This document shows, piece by piece, positions 18,044 through 27,277 of a stretch of DNA of 28,567 nt. The notes beneath the pieces are model-generated. The model was not told the DNA's origin, ran no database searches, and saw nothing but the letters and a program-made list of their open reading frames with translations. The first letter of the stretch is position 1; each line of letters begins with the position of its first letter. The stretch is from Chara braunii (taxonomy: Eukaryota; Streptophyta; Charophyceae; Charales; Characeae). Location: contig BFEA01000155.1 in the NCBI GenBank assembly GCA_003427395.1, positions 1,680,061-1,708,627 on the forward strand, read 5' to 3'. Position numbers and translations under genes: made by a program.

Positions 18044-18460
18044 ATCTAGTTGTTGTGCCACCCCCACAGCACAACAACTGGATTACATACCAGGTCAAGT
18101 AGCTATTGTGTCCACCCCGCGGCACAACAGCTAGATGACATATTTTGTTATCTAGTGTTTGTTCCGACCCCATAGTGCAACAGCTAGATGACATAGTATC
18201 TTATCTAGCGGTTGTTCCCACCCCATAGTACAGCAGCTAGATGACATAGCATGTTATCTAGCGGTTGTGCCCACCCCATAGTACAAAAGCTAGGGGACAT
18301 AATATGTTATCTAGTGGTTGTGCCCGCTGCTTACTACAACAGCTAGATTACATAGTATGTTATCTAGTGGTTGTGCCCACCCCATAGTACAGCAGCTAGA
18401 TGATATAGTATGTTATCTCGCGGTTGTGCCCACAACAGCTAGATGACATAATTATCAGAA
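18044..18460. repeat. 53-bp minisatellite built of hairpins, about 8 units
   Basis: TTATCTAGYGGTTGTGCCCA...CCATAGTACA-GCAGCTAGATGACATA recurs, with TTATCTAG at 18149, 18201, 18254, 18307, 18360 and (as TTATCTCG) 18413. Most units can fold: the first is ATCTAGTTGTTGTG (18044-18057) with CACAACAACTGGAT (18070-18083), 13 of 14 pairs. The last unit is cut short. Confidence 0.92.
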
Positions 18461-18951
18461 GATACTGCAACCCGTGGAGCGACCCTAATCTTTGGAGTGG
18501 GGGGCGGCCTGCGCCTGATTGAGGCAGGGATGTTGGTTTGTAACTTTGTTTGGTCCGTAGGGGGGCTGCATTGCACTTAGTTGTTGCTGTCTTTTTTTTC
18601 CCTTTTCTTGTTGCTTTGTATAGTGCGGCTCTCTGTTCTTTTTTTTTTTTTTTTTTGCTTCCTTTTTTTTTCCCGGAGGGGGCTAGGCCGCCCTAAGGTT
18701 ATCACGGCCAACTCAGGACCAGGGCAAGGCAGATTTTTATTCATGAAGATTTGCATGTCTGCAAACATTCACGGAAGCGTCATTTGCCATCACACTATCT
18801 TCCGATGAACACTGTGCACCCTGATAACAAATTTTTACAAGCCATCTTTATGGTCCGGTGGAGCAATAATGAGGGGGCATTATGTTCGGGGCTTTTGGTT
18901 CTTCCCTTGAAGCGGCTAGCGCATTTTCACATGCACTGCTCGCCCGCGATC
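18461..18951. other. No gene seen; T-rich tracts
   Basis: T runs at about 18590-18599 and 18641-18671. No supported coding frame; inside the PP2C intron. Confidence 0.5.
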
Positions 18952-19074
18952 TAAACCCGGTAGGCCGTTTCGAACTTTCGGGAGCCCGTTAGCCCAGTCC
19001 CTCAGAACCTAAGCTACGGTAGTCGTTCGCAAGAAAAATATACAGTGACAGGGCAGATGGACTGGTGGTTTAAG
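18952..19074. mobile_element. MITE family 1, degenerate copy d
   Basis: The right end ACTGGTGGTTTAAG (19061-19074) is clear; the left end CTAAACCCGGTAGG is only loosely complementary. Internal core not recognised. Confidence 0.45.
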
Positions 19075-19599
19075 TTGGTCGCTCTGTTATTTCTGATGCC
19101 AATTGCCAACAGTGGGATGTAGTTGGCCCAGTAGGGCTCACCCAGGTCCTGATCTACCTGTGTGGTGGCGAATCTGATGATAGTACTTAGTTGCTAATAA
19201 CAAATGATGCTGACGAGTATGGTGATGGGGTAATGGTATAGGGAAGGCTGAAAAATAAATTCAGAAAAGAAAAAATGCTATGCGGCAAGCCGGCGTTACA
19301 AGATCTCAGGCCACCACTAGCGACTATGCAGTCCAGTGCCTTCGCAAAGTATGAAGGAAAGGAAGTTCAAGGAACTCATGGGGAGTGATCTGGATGGGAT
19401 AAGCTGGCTTACGTCGGAGTAAGTTTTTCTTTTTCTGTTTGAAATCATTTGTCAAAAGATCAGGAAGAACAAGGGGGGCATGTGTAGCCATCATAAGTAT
19501 GGTTCAACGTCGATAACACAGCGGTTCCGGGGATCCAAAAAAAAAAAAATCGAGGATGAAGGGTGGCCAGTGAGTGGGGGGACGGGAAATAGAAATTTG
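19075..19599. other. No gene seen
   Basis: Intronic. GATGATAGTACTTAG...GGTAATGGTATAGGG...AAAATAAATTCAG (19177-19268) resembles an A-rich retroposon tail, without a recognisable head. Confidence 0.4.
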
Positions 19600-19700
19600 G
19601 TATTTGGAGCATTTCTCAATTTTTGCCTGTCATCCTTGCGGAAGGGCCATGGGAATCTTCTCTGTATTGTTCCATATCTTAACTGCTGTCCCGAAGGATA
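19600..19700 (-). pseudogene. U6 snRNA-related sequence, copy 2 (antisense in the PP2C intron)
   Basis: Read on the minus strand from about 19700, the sequence gives ATCCTTCGGGACAGC (the U6 5' stem-loop), ATGGAACAATACAGAGAAGATT with the ACAGAGA box intact (its complement is at 19659-19665), CATGGCCCTTCCGCAAGGATGACAG, and then TTGAGAAATGCTCCAAAT. The AGC triad reads CCC, which should abolish U6 catalysis. No T-run terminator follows and no promoter element was seen. It lies about 135 bases upstream of PP2C exon B. A U6 pseudogene is the simplest reading. Confidence 0.87.
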
Positions 19701-19834
19701 TGTCTGAGTAAGTTTGAACATCTGCAGTGGGTGTTTTCTCTGTGTTAGGACCTACTCCGGTAACTCGTCTGAACTTTCTTTTCCCTTTCCTTTTATCCTC
19801 CTTGCTCTGTGCTTTTGAAATTATTGGTGTCCAG

Positions 19835-19992
19835 ATACGTGCTCAGGGACGACGGCGACGATAGTCTTTGTGGATGAGTGGACTGTGACAGTTGCAGCAG
19901 TTGGAGATTCCCGGTGTGTTCTGGACACGGAGGCGGGAGGAGTGGTTGCATTGACGGTTGATCATCGCCTGGATGAGAACACGGACGAGTGC
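19835..19992 (+). CDS. PP2C-type protein phosphatase, internal exon B (SGTTA, VGDSR, DHR motifs)
   Basis: This is the next exon of the same PP2C gene, 4.6 kb downstream. It follows the acceptor TTGGTGTCCAG. Joined to the last base of exon A it reads DTCSGTTATIVFVDEWTVTV, then AAVGDSRCVLDTE and LTVDHRLDENTDE. These are consecutive core strands of the PP2C fold: the SGTTA strand, the VGDSR turn, and the DHR that starts the helix before the next catalytic block. The frame has no stop across the junction. The 3' boundary is less certain: I place it at TGC|GTAATG, which leaves phase 0 and would put a Cys just before the expected ERV segment. The expected VTASGG, the Trp-Pro-Gly region and the SDGxWD metal-binding motif were not found downstream, so the C-terminal exons lie beyond the window or have diverged. 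Confidence 0.87.
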
Positions 19993-20702
19993 GTAATGAT
20001 TCCCCCTTGTCCCTTGCACATGCCAACCAGTTCTGCACGGCACGTCTCTCCGCCCTCTCTGCTTCATTCTGAGTCCTCACTTCCGTAGCCTCTGTGTCGT
20101 TCTCTTCCCGACTCTGCATTGCCATTCCTCCTCATCCCAACCACATCCGAACCTTTTCTCCATGGTACGCCTTGCTTCCGCCGTCCTCGATTCTCATTCT
20201 TTGCATCCCCACTTTCATCACTCGAAAATTATAATGCACCCTCATGAATGATGAATGTATACAAGTGATTTTTCAGGCCAGCTATGGTCATGGCAGGGTC
20301 GTGTGTTGTGTTCTGGCGAAGATGGTGACTCCTGCTTCACTCTGTTCCCCTTTCCTCTTGAATTCAAGCTCGTTCACTCTTCTTGTGTTGTATTTGTTTG
20401 TCCTGATCTCTTTTTTTTGGCTGTCTTATATGTCCGAAAATCTTTTTGAGGTGTGGGTGTTCGTGCACGGGTGCGTTGGATGTCATAGTACTCCTTGTTT
20501 CCTTTTTTGGTACGGGGGAAAACCGCAGATCTGTTTGCTGCTGGCAACTGTCGCTACCCTCTGAAAAGTCGTGCCATACCCTAAAGACAGGAAGGAAAAT
20601 ATGTGCAGGCTTGGCAATCCGATCGAACAACTGAACAAGGGCTGGCTTCGGCTTCCTGATCATCAGGGCAGTAACCTTGGCAGTTGTAAAAGGCACTGCT
20701 GG
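19993..20702. other. Downstream flank of PP2C exon B; no exon identified
   Basis: Pyrimidine-rich, CTCT-heavy sequence to about 20220. No PP2C VTASGG or SDGxWD segment was seen in any frame. Confidence 0.5.
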
Positions 20703-20906
20703 TTTCAACCACCAGAACACCTGGGCCTGGAGGCGCTGGCGCTGCACTGCACGGCAAGCTTTTCCGGACCGCCAGCGGCGCATTTTTTTTCCTTTTTGGG
20801 TGGCGCCGCCAGCCATTGTGGTCCGGTAGCTCTGAGCTCCGGAAAGTTCCAGAGTTGGCAACTCCTGGTTTTCTGCAAGGCTGGGGCTGTGTACTGGCGT
20901 TCTAAA
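20703..20906. mobile_element. MITE family 1, copy e
   Basis: Starts TTTCAACCACCAGAACACCTGGG and ends GTGTACTGGCGTTCTAAA. On the reverse strand the interior has GGACCACAATGGCTGGCGGC and GCGCCGCTGGCGGTCCGG, matching copy a. Just before it GGCACTGCTGGTTTCAA (20691-20707) looks like the end of another copy sharing the junction. Confidence 0.75.
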
Positions 20907-21537
20907 CGATTACCAACTCCGGACCTGTCCTGCTGAGAGGAACATTTTTTTTTTCAGGAGGGCCCTTGTTTGTCCTTTTGTGGGTGTCCGTTGTGGGCAT
21001 TTTCTGGGTTGTGCTGGTGCGGCTTCGGTCTTTTGGCTCCTGTTTAGCTAGACCTTTCTGCTGCACCGGCACTCGACCAGCTATGGACTTCTCTATCAGT
21101 AGGTCAGAAAATATGAGGCTGACTGACTTAAGGGAGGTTGGACACAGGTATGATAATGGGTTAGCGTTTGAGGTAAAAAAGACCAAGTGGCACGCCCCCC
21201 TTGGTGACGCCAAGTTAGCATGGACCTAGCTCATTTTTGCGCACAGGTTCGTGATCAGTATGTGTTTGCTGTGGACGAAGTGGTGGGCCCAATTCGCATC
21301 ACGGATGGCACAGTCACACTTAGACCTCTTTGACTGAGCTCTGGACGTGAATGCTATCAGATGTATCCCCATCTTTTTGTAATTGCAGTCAGATACATTT
21401 AGCAGAAGTCAGTGTGAAAAAAGGATGACCGAAGCCAGCTTTTGCAAACAGACTCACGTTGTGCACACAGACATAGCAACAGTGTGCATGCCCCCCCTGG
21501 ATGTCCCAAGCACATCTTGTCTGTATTTTGTTCCGAC
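20907..21537. other. No supported gene
   Basis: An acceptor-like GCGCACAG at 21246 precedes a short open stretch to 21330 that cannot be assigned. Nothing else recognised. Confidence 0.4.
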
Positions 21538-21677
21538 ACCGCTACACCGAGGCTGGTACAGTGAGACTGGTGCGCCGATGCTGGTGCAGTGAAGTTGGTA
21601 GCCTGAGGATGGTTCAGCAAAGCTGGTGCAACGAGGCTGCTACGCCGACGCCGATGCACCGAAAGGGTGGTACTTCG
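21538..21677. repeat. 14-bp minisatellite, about 9 units
   Basis: Units of exactly 14 bases with consensus GCTGGTRCASYGAR run from 21552 to 21677 (for example GCTGGTACAGTGAG, GCTGGTGCAGTGAA, GCTGGTGCAACGAG), with a partial unit before. Units differ at several positions but keep phase. Confidence 0.9.
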
Positions 21678-21759
21678 ATTGATGTGTGTGTGGGCCCATA
21701 GTACTTCAATGCTCAGACTCATACTGAGAGCTAAGCGGCATGGTTAAAACCTGCTTGCC

Positions 21760-21821
21760 CCAGTGTTTGGTTTCCTGTTCTTCCCAGCATCTGTCACCCA
21801 CTGGGAAATGTTAAACACTGG
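21760..21821. repeat. Imperfect inverted repeat
   Basis: CCAGTGTTTGGTTTCC is mirrored by GGAAATGTTAAACACTGG, with a ~27-base spacer. Possibly a small foldback element. Confidence 0.55.
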
Positions 21822-22530
21822 TTCTTTACCTCCTCTTTCTTCTTTCGTTTTGAGATGCTCCGAATCTGAAAAGGGGTCCATAGAAATGTACATAATTTAA
21901 CAAGAAGGAAAACATAATCTGTGCGCTGTTCATTGTCAGGGTTAAAATAAAAATAAATTTAATAAATAAACAAATAAAAATCAGACACTAAGATTGAAAT
22001 AAGCGCTGAGTGGCAGTGAGTGCTGTTATGTGGATAATTCCAAGTCTGGTCGGTGAGTATGCTGAACTCGTCGAGTCTCCTGAGTATTCCTTGAGCCGGC
22101 TGTTTCCGTCGCTGGTTCGCTGAACCTTATTCTGATTTTTTTCTGAAGTCAACTGAGATCGTATGGGTGCTGGATCTTTGGTCAAGTTCACTTGATTTCA
22201 CATGGGTCCGGCTCCGGTGTAGCCATGAGAATAACAATATTGTTCATGGCAGAGACATTCTCCTTTGAGTCCTTTCTGTTTTTTTTTCTTTAGAATTTCA
22301 ATTTTTTTTTTAATCCAGAAAAAAAGTTGTACAATATTGCCATACAAACAACTTGTGCCCAAGGGTCTTGTCGAAATTCCCACCTGAGTTCAAGAAAAAG
22401 ATAAAACAACGGGTGTACTATATTGCCGGTACCAGGCTCCCTAAAAGTTGTACCCTGCAAGTCGTTGCATAACCTATGTAAGCTCTATTGGAATACGAGA
22501 TATCCCAAATGTTGTATTCGTATACAACAT
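21822..22530. other. No gene seen; AAAT-rich stretch and small palindrome
   Basis: AAATAAA repeats at 21942-21979 resemble a retroposon tail. ATGTTGTAT/ATACAACAT forms a 9-bp stem at 22508-22529. Confidence 0.5.
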
Positions 22531-23940
22531 ATCTCACCAAGCCCCTTCCTCAGAGTGTGTAACTGTGTGTTTCCCTCTTCGTGTCCATATCCCGTGTGCG
22601 TTGTCCTGTCTCTGCGTGCATGCATTCCTCCCTTCAAGCGGTAAACACCTGCTATGTACTAGACGGGGAATTGTTCGCATGCACCCATGTATGCATTTTC
22701 GCAAATGCACGCCCCGCACTTCCAGCAGGTGGCTAAGCCCCTCCGATCCGTGCGAGTCCGTGATTTTGAGTTTCCCGCATGCATGTCCATCCATGAGGTG
22801 CACCCTCTACAAGTGTACTGTCTACAAGCTGTTCCCCTTCCCTTGTGTGTATGTGCTGTGTGTTTGTGCCTTGCCTTTCTTGTTCGTGATCTGTCATGTT
22901 CTTCCATGTGAGATGCATTTTCCTCCTGGCTGTCTCCTCCTGTGCATCCACGTGCATCTCTCGGATTCCGAGTGTCTCTCACTTCTCTGTGTGTACCCAT
23001 CTGTCCGTTCGACCAAGTATGTCCGAGATGGTTGCTCTGGTATGCCCATGTGGCTATGCCCCTGTGCACCTCTGGAACGATCGTCTCATTATATCCGCGC
23101 ACTCTGATCATGCACTAATACTGCGCTTGTTGGGAGTTGTTTCGCTCTTCTGTGTTTGGTGGTGTCTTTCTTTCACGTGTGTGATGCTTGTCTCGTCTGT
23201 TGCGCACTTCTGAATGTGGATGTTGCAGATGCCCAAGTGTGCCATCTTGATTGCTTCCTTCTCTCCCTTGATGCATGCCCATCTTCAAACAGGCACCTTG
23301 GCGAGTTCCCTGCCCTTGCGCATCTTCCCACATGATCTATTCTGTGCATGAAGGAAGTGTCTTACCGTGCGTAATCGAGGGGTGTGTGCCCCTTTCCTCC
23401 TGTGTTCCTTTCTTCATGTGCACGGACATTGATGCCGTCTGCGTCCTTCTGCACCTCCCCGTACAGCTACCCTGCCCGTGCATGCTTCCTGCATGAGCCT
23501 TCACCTGGCATGCACGAACGTGGATACTGCATGTGTCCCAATGCTTCGGATTGAGGCCTGCACTTGGTTCCTTGGAGCCAGCAGTCTTATACTCCTCACA
23601 GGCCTGCTTCCGCAGGTGTTTGGCCCTCTTCCCCAGTCCGGAGCTGTCCCTAATGTCCGTTGGTCCCTGTCCATGGCTGTGCTTCGGTCCTGGTCCTGTA
23701 GTCCCAGCTTCTTGTGATCCTGGACCCTGCACTGGTTCCCGCAGCCCTGACCCAGGTTGCCTGTGGTCCTGGTATTGAGTCCACCGTACATCTAGGCTGA
23801 GCTGGCCTATCCCCGCTGCGCTTGTCCGTGGCCTGGTGGTCTCTGGTGCCGGAGCTAGTCCGTGGTCTGCTGTTGCAGTCCGGCATAGAATTCTGGTCTC
23901 AAGGGCTGGTCCAAATGTAATTTGAGGCTGGTCCACAGGC
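22531..23940. other. Strand-asymmetric, A-poor region with open frames on both strands
   Basis: The + strand is rich in T, C and G (TGTGTGCC, CCTTTCC, GGTCCTGGTCC) and poor in A for 1.4 kb. Long frames coexist on both strands: + 22448-23107, - 22659-23111 and - 23337-23936. Their proteins are low-complexity (His/Cys/Ser-rich or Gly/Pro/Arg-rich) and match nothing I know. The openness follows from scarce TAA/TAG triplets, so no gene is called. Confidence 0.6.
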
Positions 23941-24272
23941 AGTGTTGTTCATACCTCCCTTCATGAGGCTGCGACAGTAGCCTCCCGGAGTTGTCCTTAA
24001 TGCCATGCAGCACAGTAAAGATGAGGACATCTGGAGTGTCGAGCCAGGAGACCTCCTGGCCTTCACAGTGATATGGCGTTAAGGAAGAAGAAAATGTAGT
24101 AGAAATAAATAATCTAATTTAAGTTATTTAATAAAATTCCAAGAATGAAGCGGTACTGGGTGGCGATAAGACTTGAGCTGTCTGACTCCGCTACACATCA
24201 CTTGTGAATGGATATGCTTGATGAAGCCTGCTGAGCTGAAACCTGCATGCATACTAAGGGCAATGCGGTAGT

Positions 24273-24350
24273 GGTGCTATGTCTGTGCTATGCTAGTCTT
24301 GACCTGTTCTTATAATCAAGTTCGTGCTTGCTTAGCATGAACATAGCACC
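24273..24350. mobile_element. Foldback element with GGTGCTATGT ends
   Basis: GGTGCTATGTCTGTGCTATGC (24273-24293) is nearly complementary to GCTTAGCATGAACATAGCACC (24330-24350). The right end recurs at 25898-25917. Confidence 0.7.
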
Positions 24351-24510
24351 AACTGGGCCTGGTGTCAGAACCCCTTGTCTGAGCATGTGGCTGAACGTTG
24401 GAACTCCACTCCCCTCAGAAAGTGACACAGACTGATTTCCACTGTTTTGGGGTGTTTTCTGTAATTTTCCGACTGTGCCTACCTAAGAACAAATTCAAAG
24501 AGGCATGCTT

Positions 24511-24616
24511 CCGTCTTCACCCGAATAGAACGCCCGGTCATTATAGCTGTATTTGGCGGAACTTCCAGTCGTAGATACAGTGAGAATGACTGGGCGTTCT
24601 ATGCGGGTGAAGACGG
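24511..24616. mobile_element. Foldback MITE with 42-bp arms
   Basis: Starts CCGTCTTCACCCGAATAGAA (24511) and ends TTCTATGCGGGTGAAGACGG (24616). The two 42-base arms pair with about five mismatches around a 22-base centre containing GGCGGAACTTCCAGTCG. No target duplication was evident. Confidence 0.85.
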
Positions 24617-25255
24617 TAGTTTGGGCTGAGATTTAGGTTTCTCATTGTTTTACGGCGCTTGCCATGGAAGTAGTTTTGGAAAAGGGAGAAAGGTGAGCAG
24701 CTCATTTTGGAGGGCATGTTGGGCTGGCTTTGGATACACACTTGCAGCTGTTACGACATCTGCGGATGTTGTAAGAGTCCAAATCACCACTGCAGCTGGA
24801 TGAGAGGTGGCAGTCCCTGCAGACATGGAAAAAGAACAGAAAAAAAGCGTTGATGTTGGATCTTCAATCTGATAGACCAACTGAGAAATGACAGGTCCCA
24901 TGGTACTGAGGGCTGTCACAAAAAGATACTGTTTTTTTTTTTTCTAGGTAACGGGAAATTATGAACGAAGTTCAGCGAACTAGTTATCAGTGCACGTTTC
25001 GCTTTTCGCTTTTGTTTCTTGTCTCCTCTGGCATTCCTTTTTGAAGCTGATGATGGGACCCAATCTGACAGCTACAGAGTGGATAGAGTCATAGACCCTT
25101 TATTCATGTAGGCTGACAGCCACCTAGTGCACTGAGTTATAGACCCCTTATTCATGTAGCAGCTGTCCTTAGCTGCATGGTCAAATCAACAGGATTCACC
25201 GTATAACTTTTTCTTTCTTTTAAATGAGTTGTATGGTTTTCTTTTGCCCATGCAG
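24617..25255. other. No gene seen; 25-bp direct repeat
   Basis: AGTCATAGACCCTTTATTCA at 25087 recurs as AGTTATAGACCCCTTATTCA at 25135. The last 50 bases (pyrimidine-rich, ending TTTTGCCCATGCAG) resemble a 3' splice site. Confidence 0.5.
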
Positions 25256-25908
25256 GCTGGCCGCATTTCGTGCCGTGTCAGCCAATCTCGTGATCAGCGT
25301 CCCTATCCAAGTTTCCCGTTCGATTTTGATATTGTAGGTCTACAGAATAATTGGTTAATTTGACCCATAATTTTGTTCACAGTGGTCGACAGGGCGATCT
25401 TACTGATTAGCGGTTGGGGATTGCTCTCAGCAACATTGGCGTATACGTGTCACCCCAGTGCCGTGCTCTACTTTTTGGATCGTCGAGAGTTCGGAGTTCT
25501 GGTCAGTATGCGTCGCCGGATCATTGAGAATTGTGACGACTGTGTCGTCAAGGATACACTTCGGGCCTTACTCACAATAGGTATTTCCTGGATGCATCTG
25601 ACCACTTTTGCTTTTGCAGTTACATTGAGTGGTCAGTTGAAAAAGTCCCGAGGGTGAGTGTGCGATCATTCTGAATCCGATTGATGTCGACTCGCATGTG
25701 GGCCACCATGTGGAATACTGTATTCTATCCAAGTGGAATTGGCCACCTCATTCCATGGACGAGTTAGTTGGGGTTGACGCATTGGAAAAGCAAAACATCT
25801 GTACTCATTGTGGGCCAGGTATTGACTGGGGGTCAGGTACCTTGACGGGTGCTATATTTTCCTTGGAAACTGTTCAGCTGGTCATAATTGGGGTCACATT
25901 CACATGAA
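25256..25908 (+). CDS. Possible exon cluster of an unidentified gene (tentative)
   Basis: After an acceptor-like TTTTGCCCATGCAG, an open stretch (AGRISCRVSQSRDQRPYPSF) runs to a possible donor near 25337. A second open stretch, from GACAGG after TTGTTCACAG (25382), encodes VDRAILLISGWGLLSATLAY and continues to about 25657. A third, in another frame, runs from about 25640 to 25908 (SKWNWPPHSMDELVGVDALE). Codon content looks more protein-like than that of most frames here, but implied introns are very short, no domain is recognised, and the last segment overlaps a GGTGCTAT element. It could be a decayed gene fragment. It is not recognisable as the missing part of the PP2C. Confidence 0.2.
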
Positions 25909-25917
25909 CATAGCACC
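25848..25917. mobile_element. Short element with GGTGCTAT inverted ends, second copy
   Basis: GGTGCTAT (25848-25855) and ATAGCACC (25910-25917). The right side CATGAACATAGCACCA is shared with 24336-24351. Confidence 0.45.
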
Positions 25918-25921
25918 AGCG

Positions 25922-26003
25922 TGGCCTTGACTCAGAAATAACCTGTGCCTATGTGTCCAGAGCATGGCCTTGACTCAGAAAGAACCTGTGCCTATGTGTC
26001 CAG
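25922..26003. repeat. 43-bp tandem duplication
   Basis: TGGCCTTGACTCAGAAATAA...CCTATGTGTCCAGAGC at 25922 is repeated at 25965 with one or two changes. Confidence 0.9.
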
Positions 26004-26640
26004 AGCTCTTGTCGTGACTGCTCCCCTGGTACCATCACTATTGTAGGCCATTCAGTTGTAAAGGGAGGATCTGACCACCATTACCTTTCACTGCTTGAAA
26101 ATCAAATACGCGCCGGTATATCCGGGAGCAAGCGGGGATCGGCGCAACCAGACCGAAATGGCTGGTGGCGCCAGCCAAAATGAGGCCCGCGCCGGTTCAT
26201 TTTTTTTTGGCACACAGGGCGATTTTAGGCTCAGCATTGATAGCTGAGAAAGGTACTGGTGGTTTAAATGACCATATGACATTCAAGTGACTTGTATGCC
26301 GTGACTGTGTTTACCTTCAGTATCTGGGGGTTATCGCTACCTTCACGAACCGGGGTCGTTGGTTAACTCCATTACTTTTGGAGCTCTTCGCTTGACGGCT
26401 CCCCTATGGTGCCATCACTAACGTAGGCCATTGGGTTCTGAAGGCAGGATCTGGCTGGAGGTGTCTTCTTAAACAACCATATGACGTTCAAACGTCTTCA
26501 AGGACCCAGCTGTTTTTGTCAAGGCTGCGATTGCTTTTGGTAGCTGTGTATGTTGTGTCTGTAGTTACCTTCAAGAACTGGGTGTTATTATTATAAGTTA
26601 TAACTTCATTAACTGGGGTCTTTTGTTACCTCCATTACTT
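26003..26640. repeat. Direct duplication: one copy with, one without a MITE
   Basis: GAGCTCTT...CTCCCCT...CCATCACTA...GTAGGCCATT...GGATCTG...CCATATGAC...TTACCTTCA starts at 26003 and again at 26381. The first copy is longer because MITE copy f (26095-26268) sits inside it. Confidence 0.8.
26095..26268. mobile_element. MITE family 1, copy f
   Basis: Ends AAGGTACTGGTGGTTTAAA; the start TTGAAAATCAAATACGCGCC is a degenerate complement. The interior ACCGAAATGGCTGGTGGCGCC and CGCGCCGGTTCATTTTTTTT resembles copies a and e. The paralogous site near 26471 reads CTTCTTAAACAACCATATGAC without the element, indicating insertion at a TTAA/TTAAA site. Confidence 0.78.
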
Positions 26641-27277
26641 TGGGGGTTCTAGTTACTGTCAGTAGATGTGGGCCCTGGTTACCTCCGGTACCTTTGGGGG
26701 CTATCTCTCCCCCTACTAATGCGTATGGGACACAGGCTGTATACAGTGGTGGCGGCTGCAGGGTGGCCACCATACGATGTTTGATCTGCGGCTGTTCCTT
26801 TCGTCGAACTATCCACAATGCCAAAATGTTGCCAAAAATGCGATTTGCCGCGATCGCGGCGAGCCGTGAGATGAAAGATTTCTCAGATGTCCGATGTAAA
26901 ATCTGACGCGCCTGTCGCGACGCGAAAATGTGCTTGACGTTGGATGTGGTTCTGATGTACGGTAGGATGTGTTGTCGTGCTTTTGTTTTGCGTGTTGCTT
27001 TGTTTTGTTTTGTTTTGTTTTGTTTTGATGATGTGGTTGTGCGCTTGAATCCTGCATTGTGCGTTGCCATGATGCAGAATCGTGCAATTTTGGAGAGTTT
27101 GAATGTTTTGCAGTTTTGCAGAAAAGGTGGCAAAAAGAAAAAAGAAGGAAAAAGAAATGGAGGGGGGTTTGTGAGAAACGTGGAGGACGTTGAGCTTTGC
27201 GGCGGGGGCATGTCGGAAACTACCTCACGCCGCTTTCTGAAACTTCCCTTGAAGGCCTTCTCGAAAAAGAAAAATGA
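26641..27277. other. No gene supported; (TTTTG)n repeat inside
   Basis: Open frames on both strands (including a 200-codon minus frame at 26609-27211) have low-complexity ends and no recognised domain. (TTTTG)n lies at 26999-27027. Confidence 0.5.

Larger units (their letters stand above)
15232..19834 (+). other. PP2C intron, 4.6 kb, filled with repeats
   Basis: Inferred from the two flanking exons: donor GTGAGATT, acceptor TTGGTGTCCAG. It contains a 380-bp tandem duplication, a direct repeat, a three-unit AT-rich tandem array, a 231-bp tandem repeat, a hairpin minisatellite, a degenerate MITE and an antisense U6 relic, each listed separately. It shows that this gene tolerates very long repeat-loaded introns, so the missing exons may be many kilobases away. 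Confidence 0.8.

Noticed and set aside
21247-21331. Candidate downstream PP2C exon (VRDQYVFAVDEVVGPIRITD) after GCGCACAG
   Set aside because: A short VVGPIR stretch vaguely recalls the family's VGPLR, but the rest does not fit and a stop follows soon.
22448-23107. 219-codon open frame on the + strand
   Set aside because: Low-complexity Cys/His/Ser-rich protein, with an equally open minus strand. Explained by scarcity of stop triplets in an A-poor block.
23337-23936. 199-codon open frame on the - strand
   Set aside because: Gly/Pro/Thr-rich decayed-repeat look, no domain, same compositional cause.
26609-27211. 200-codon open frame on the - strand
   Set aside because: Covers a (TTTTG)n tract and T-rich ends; no recognised domain or splice context.
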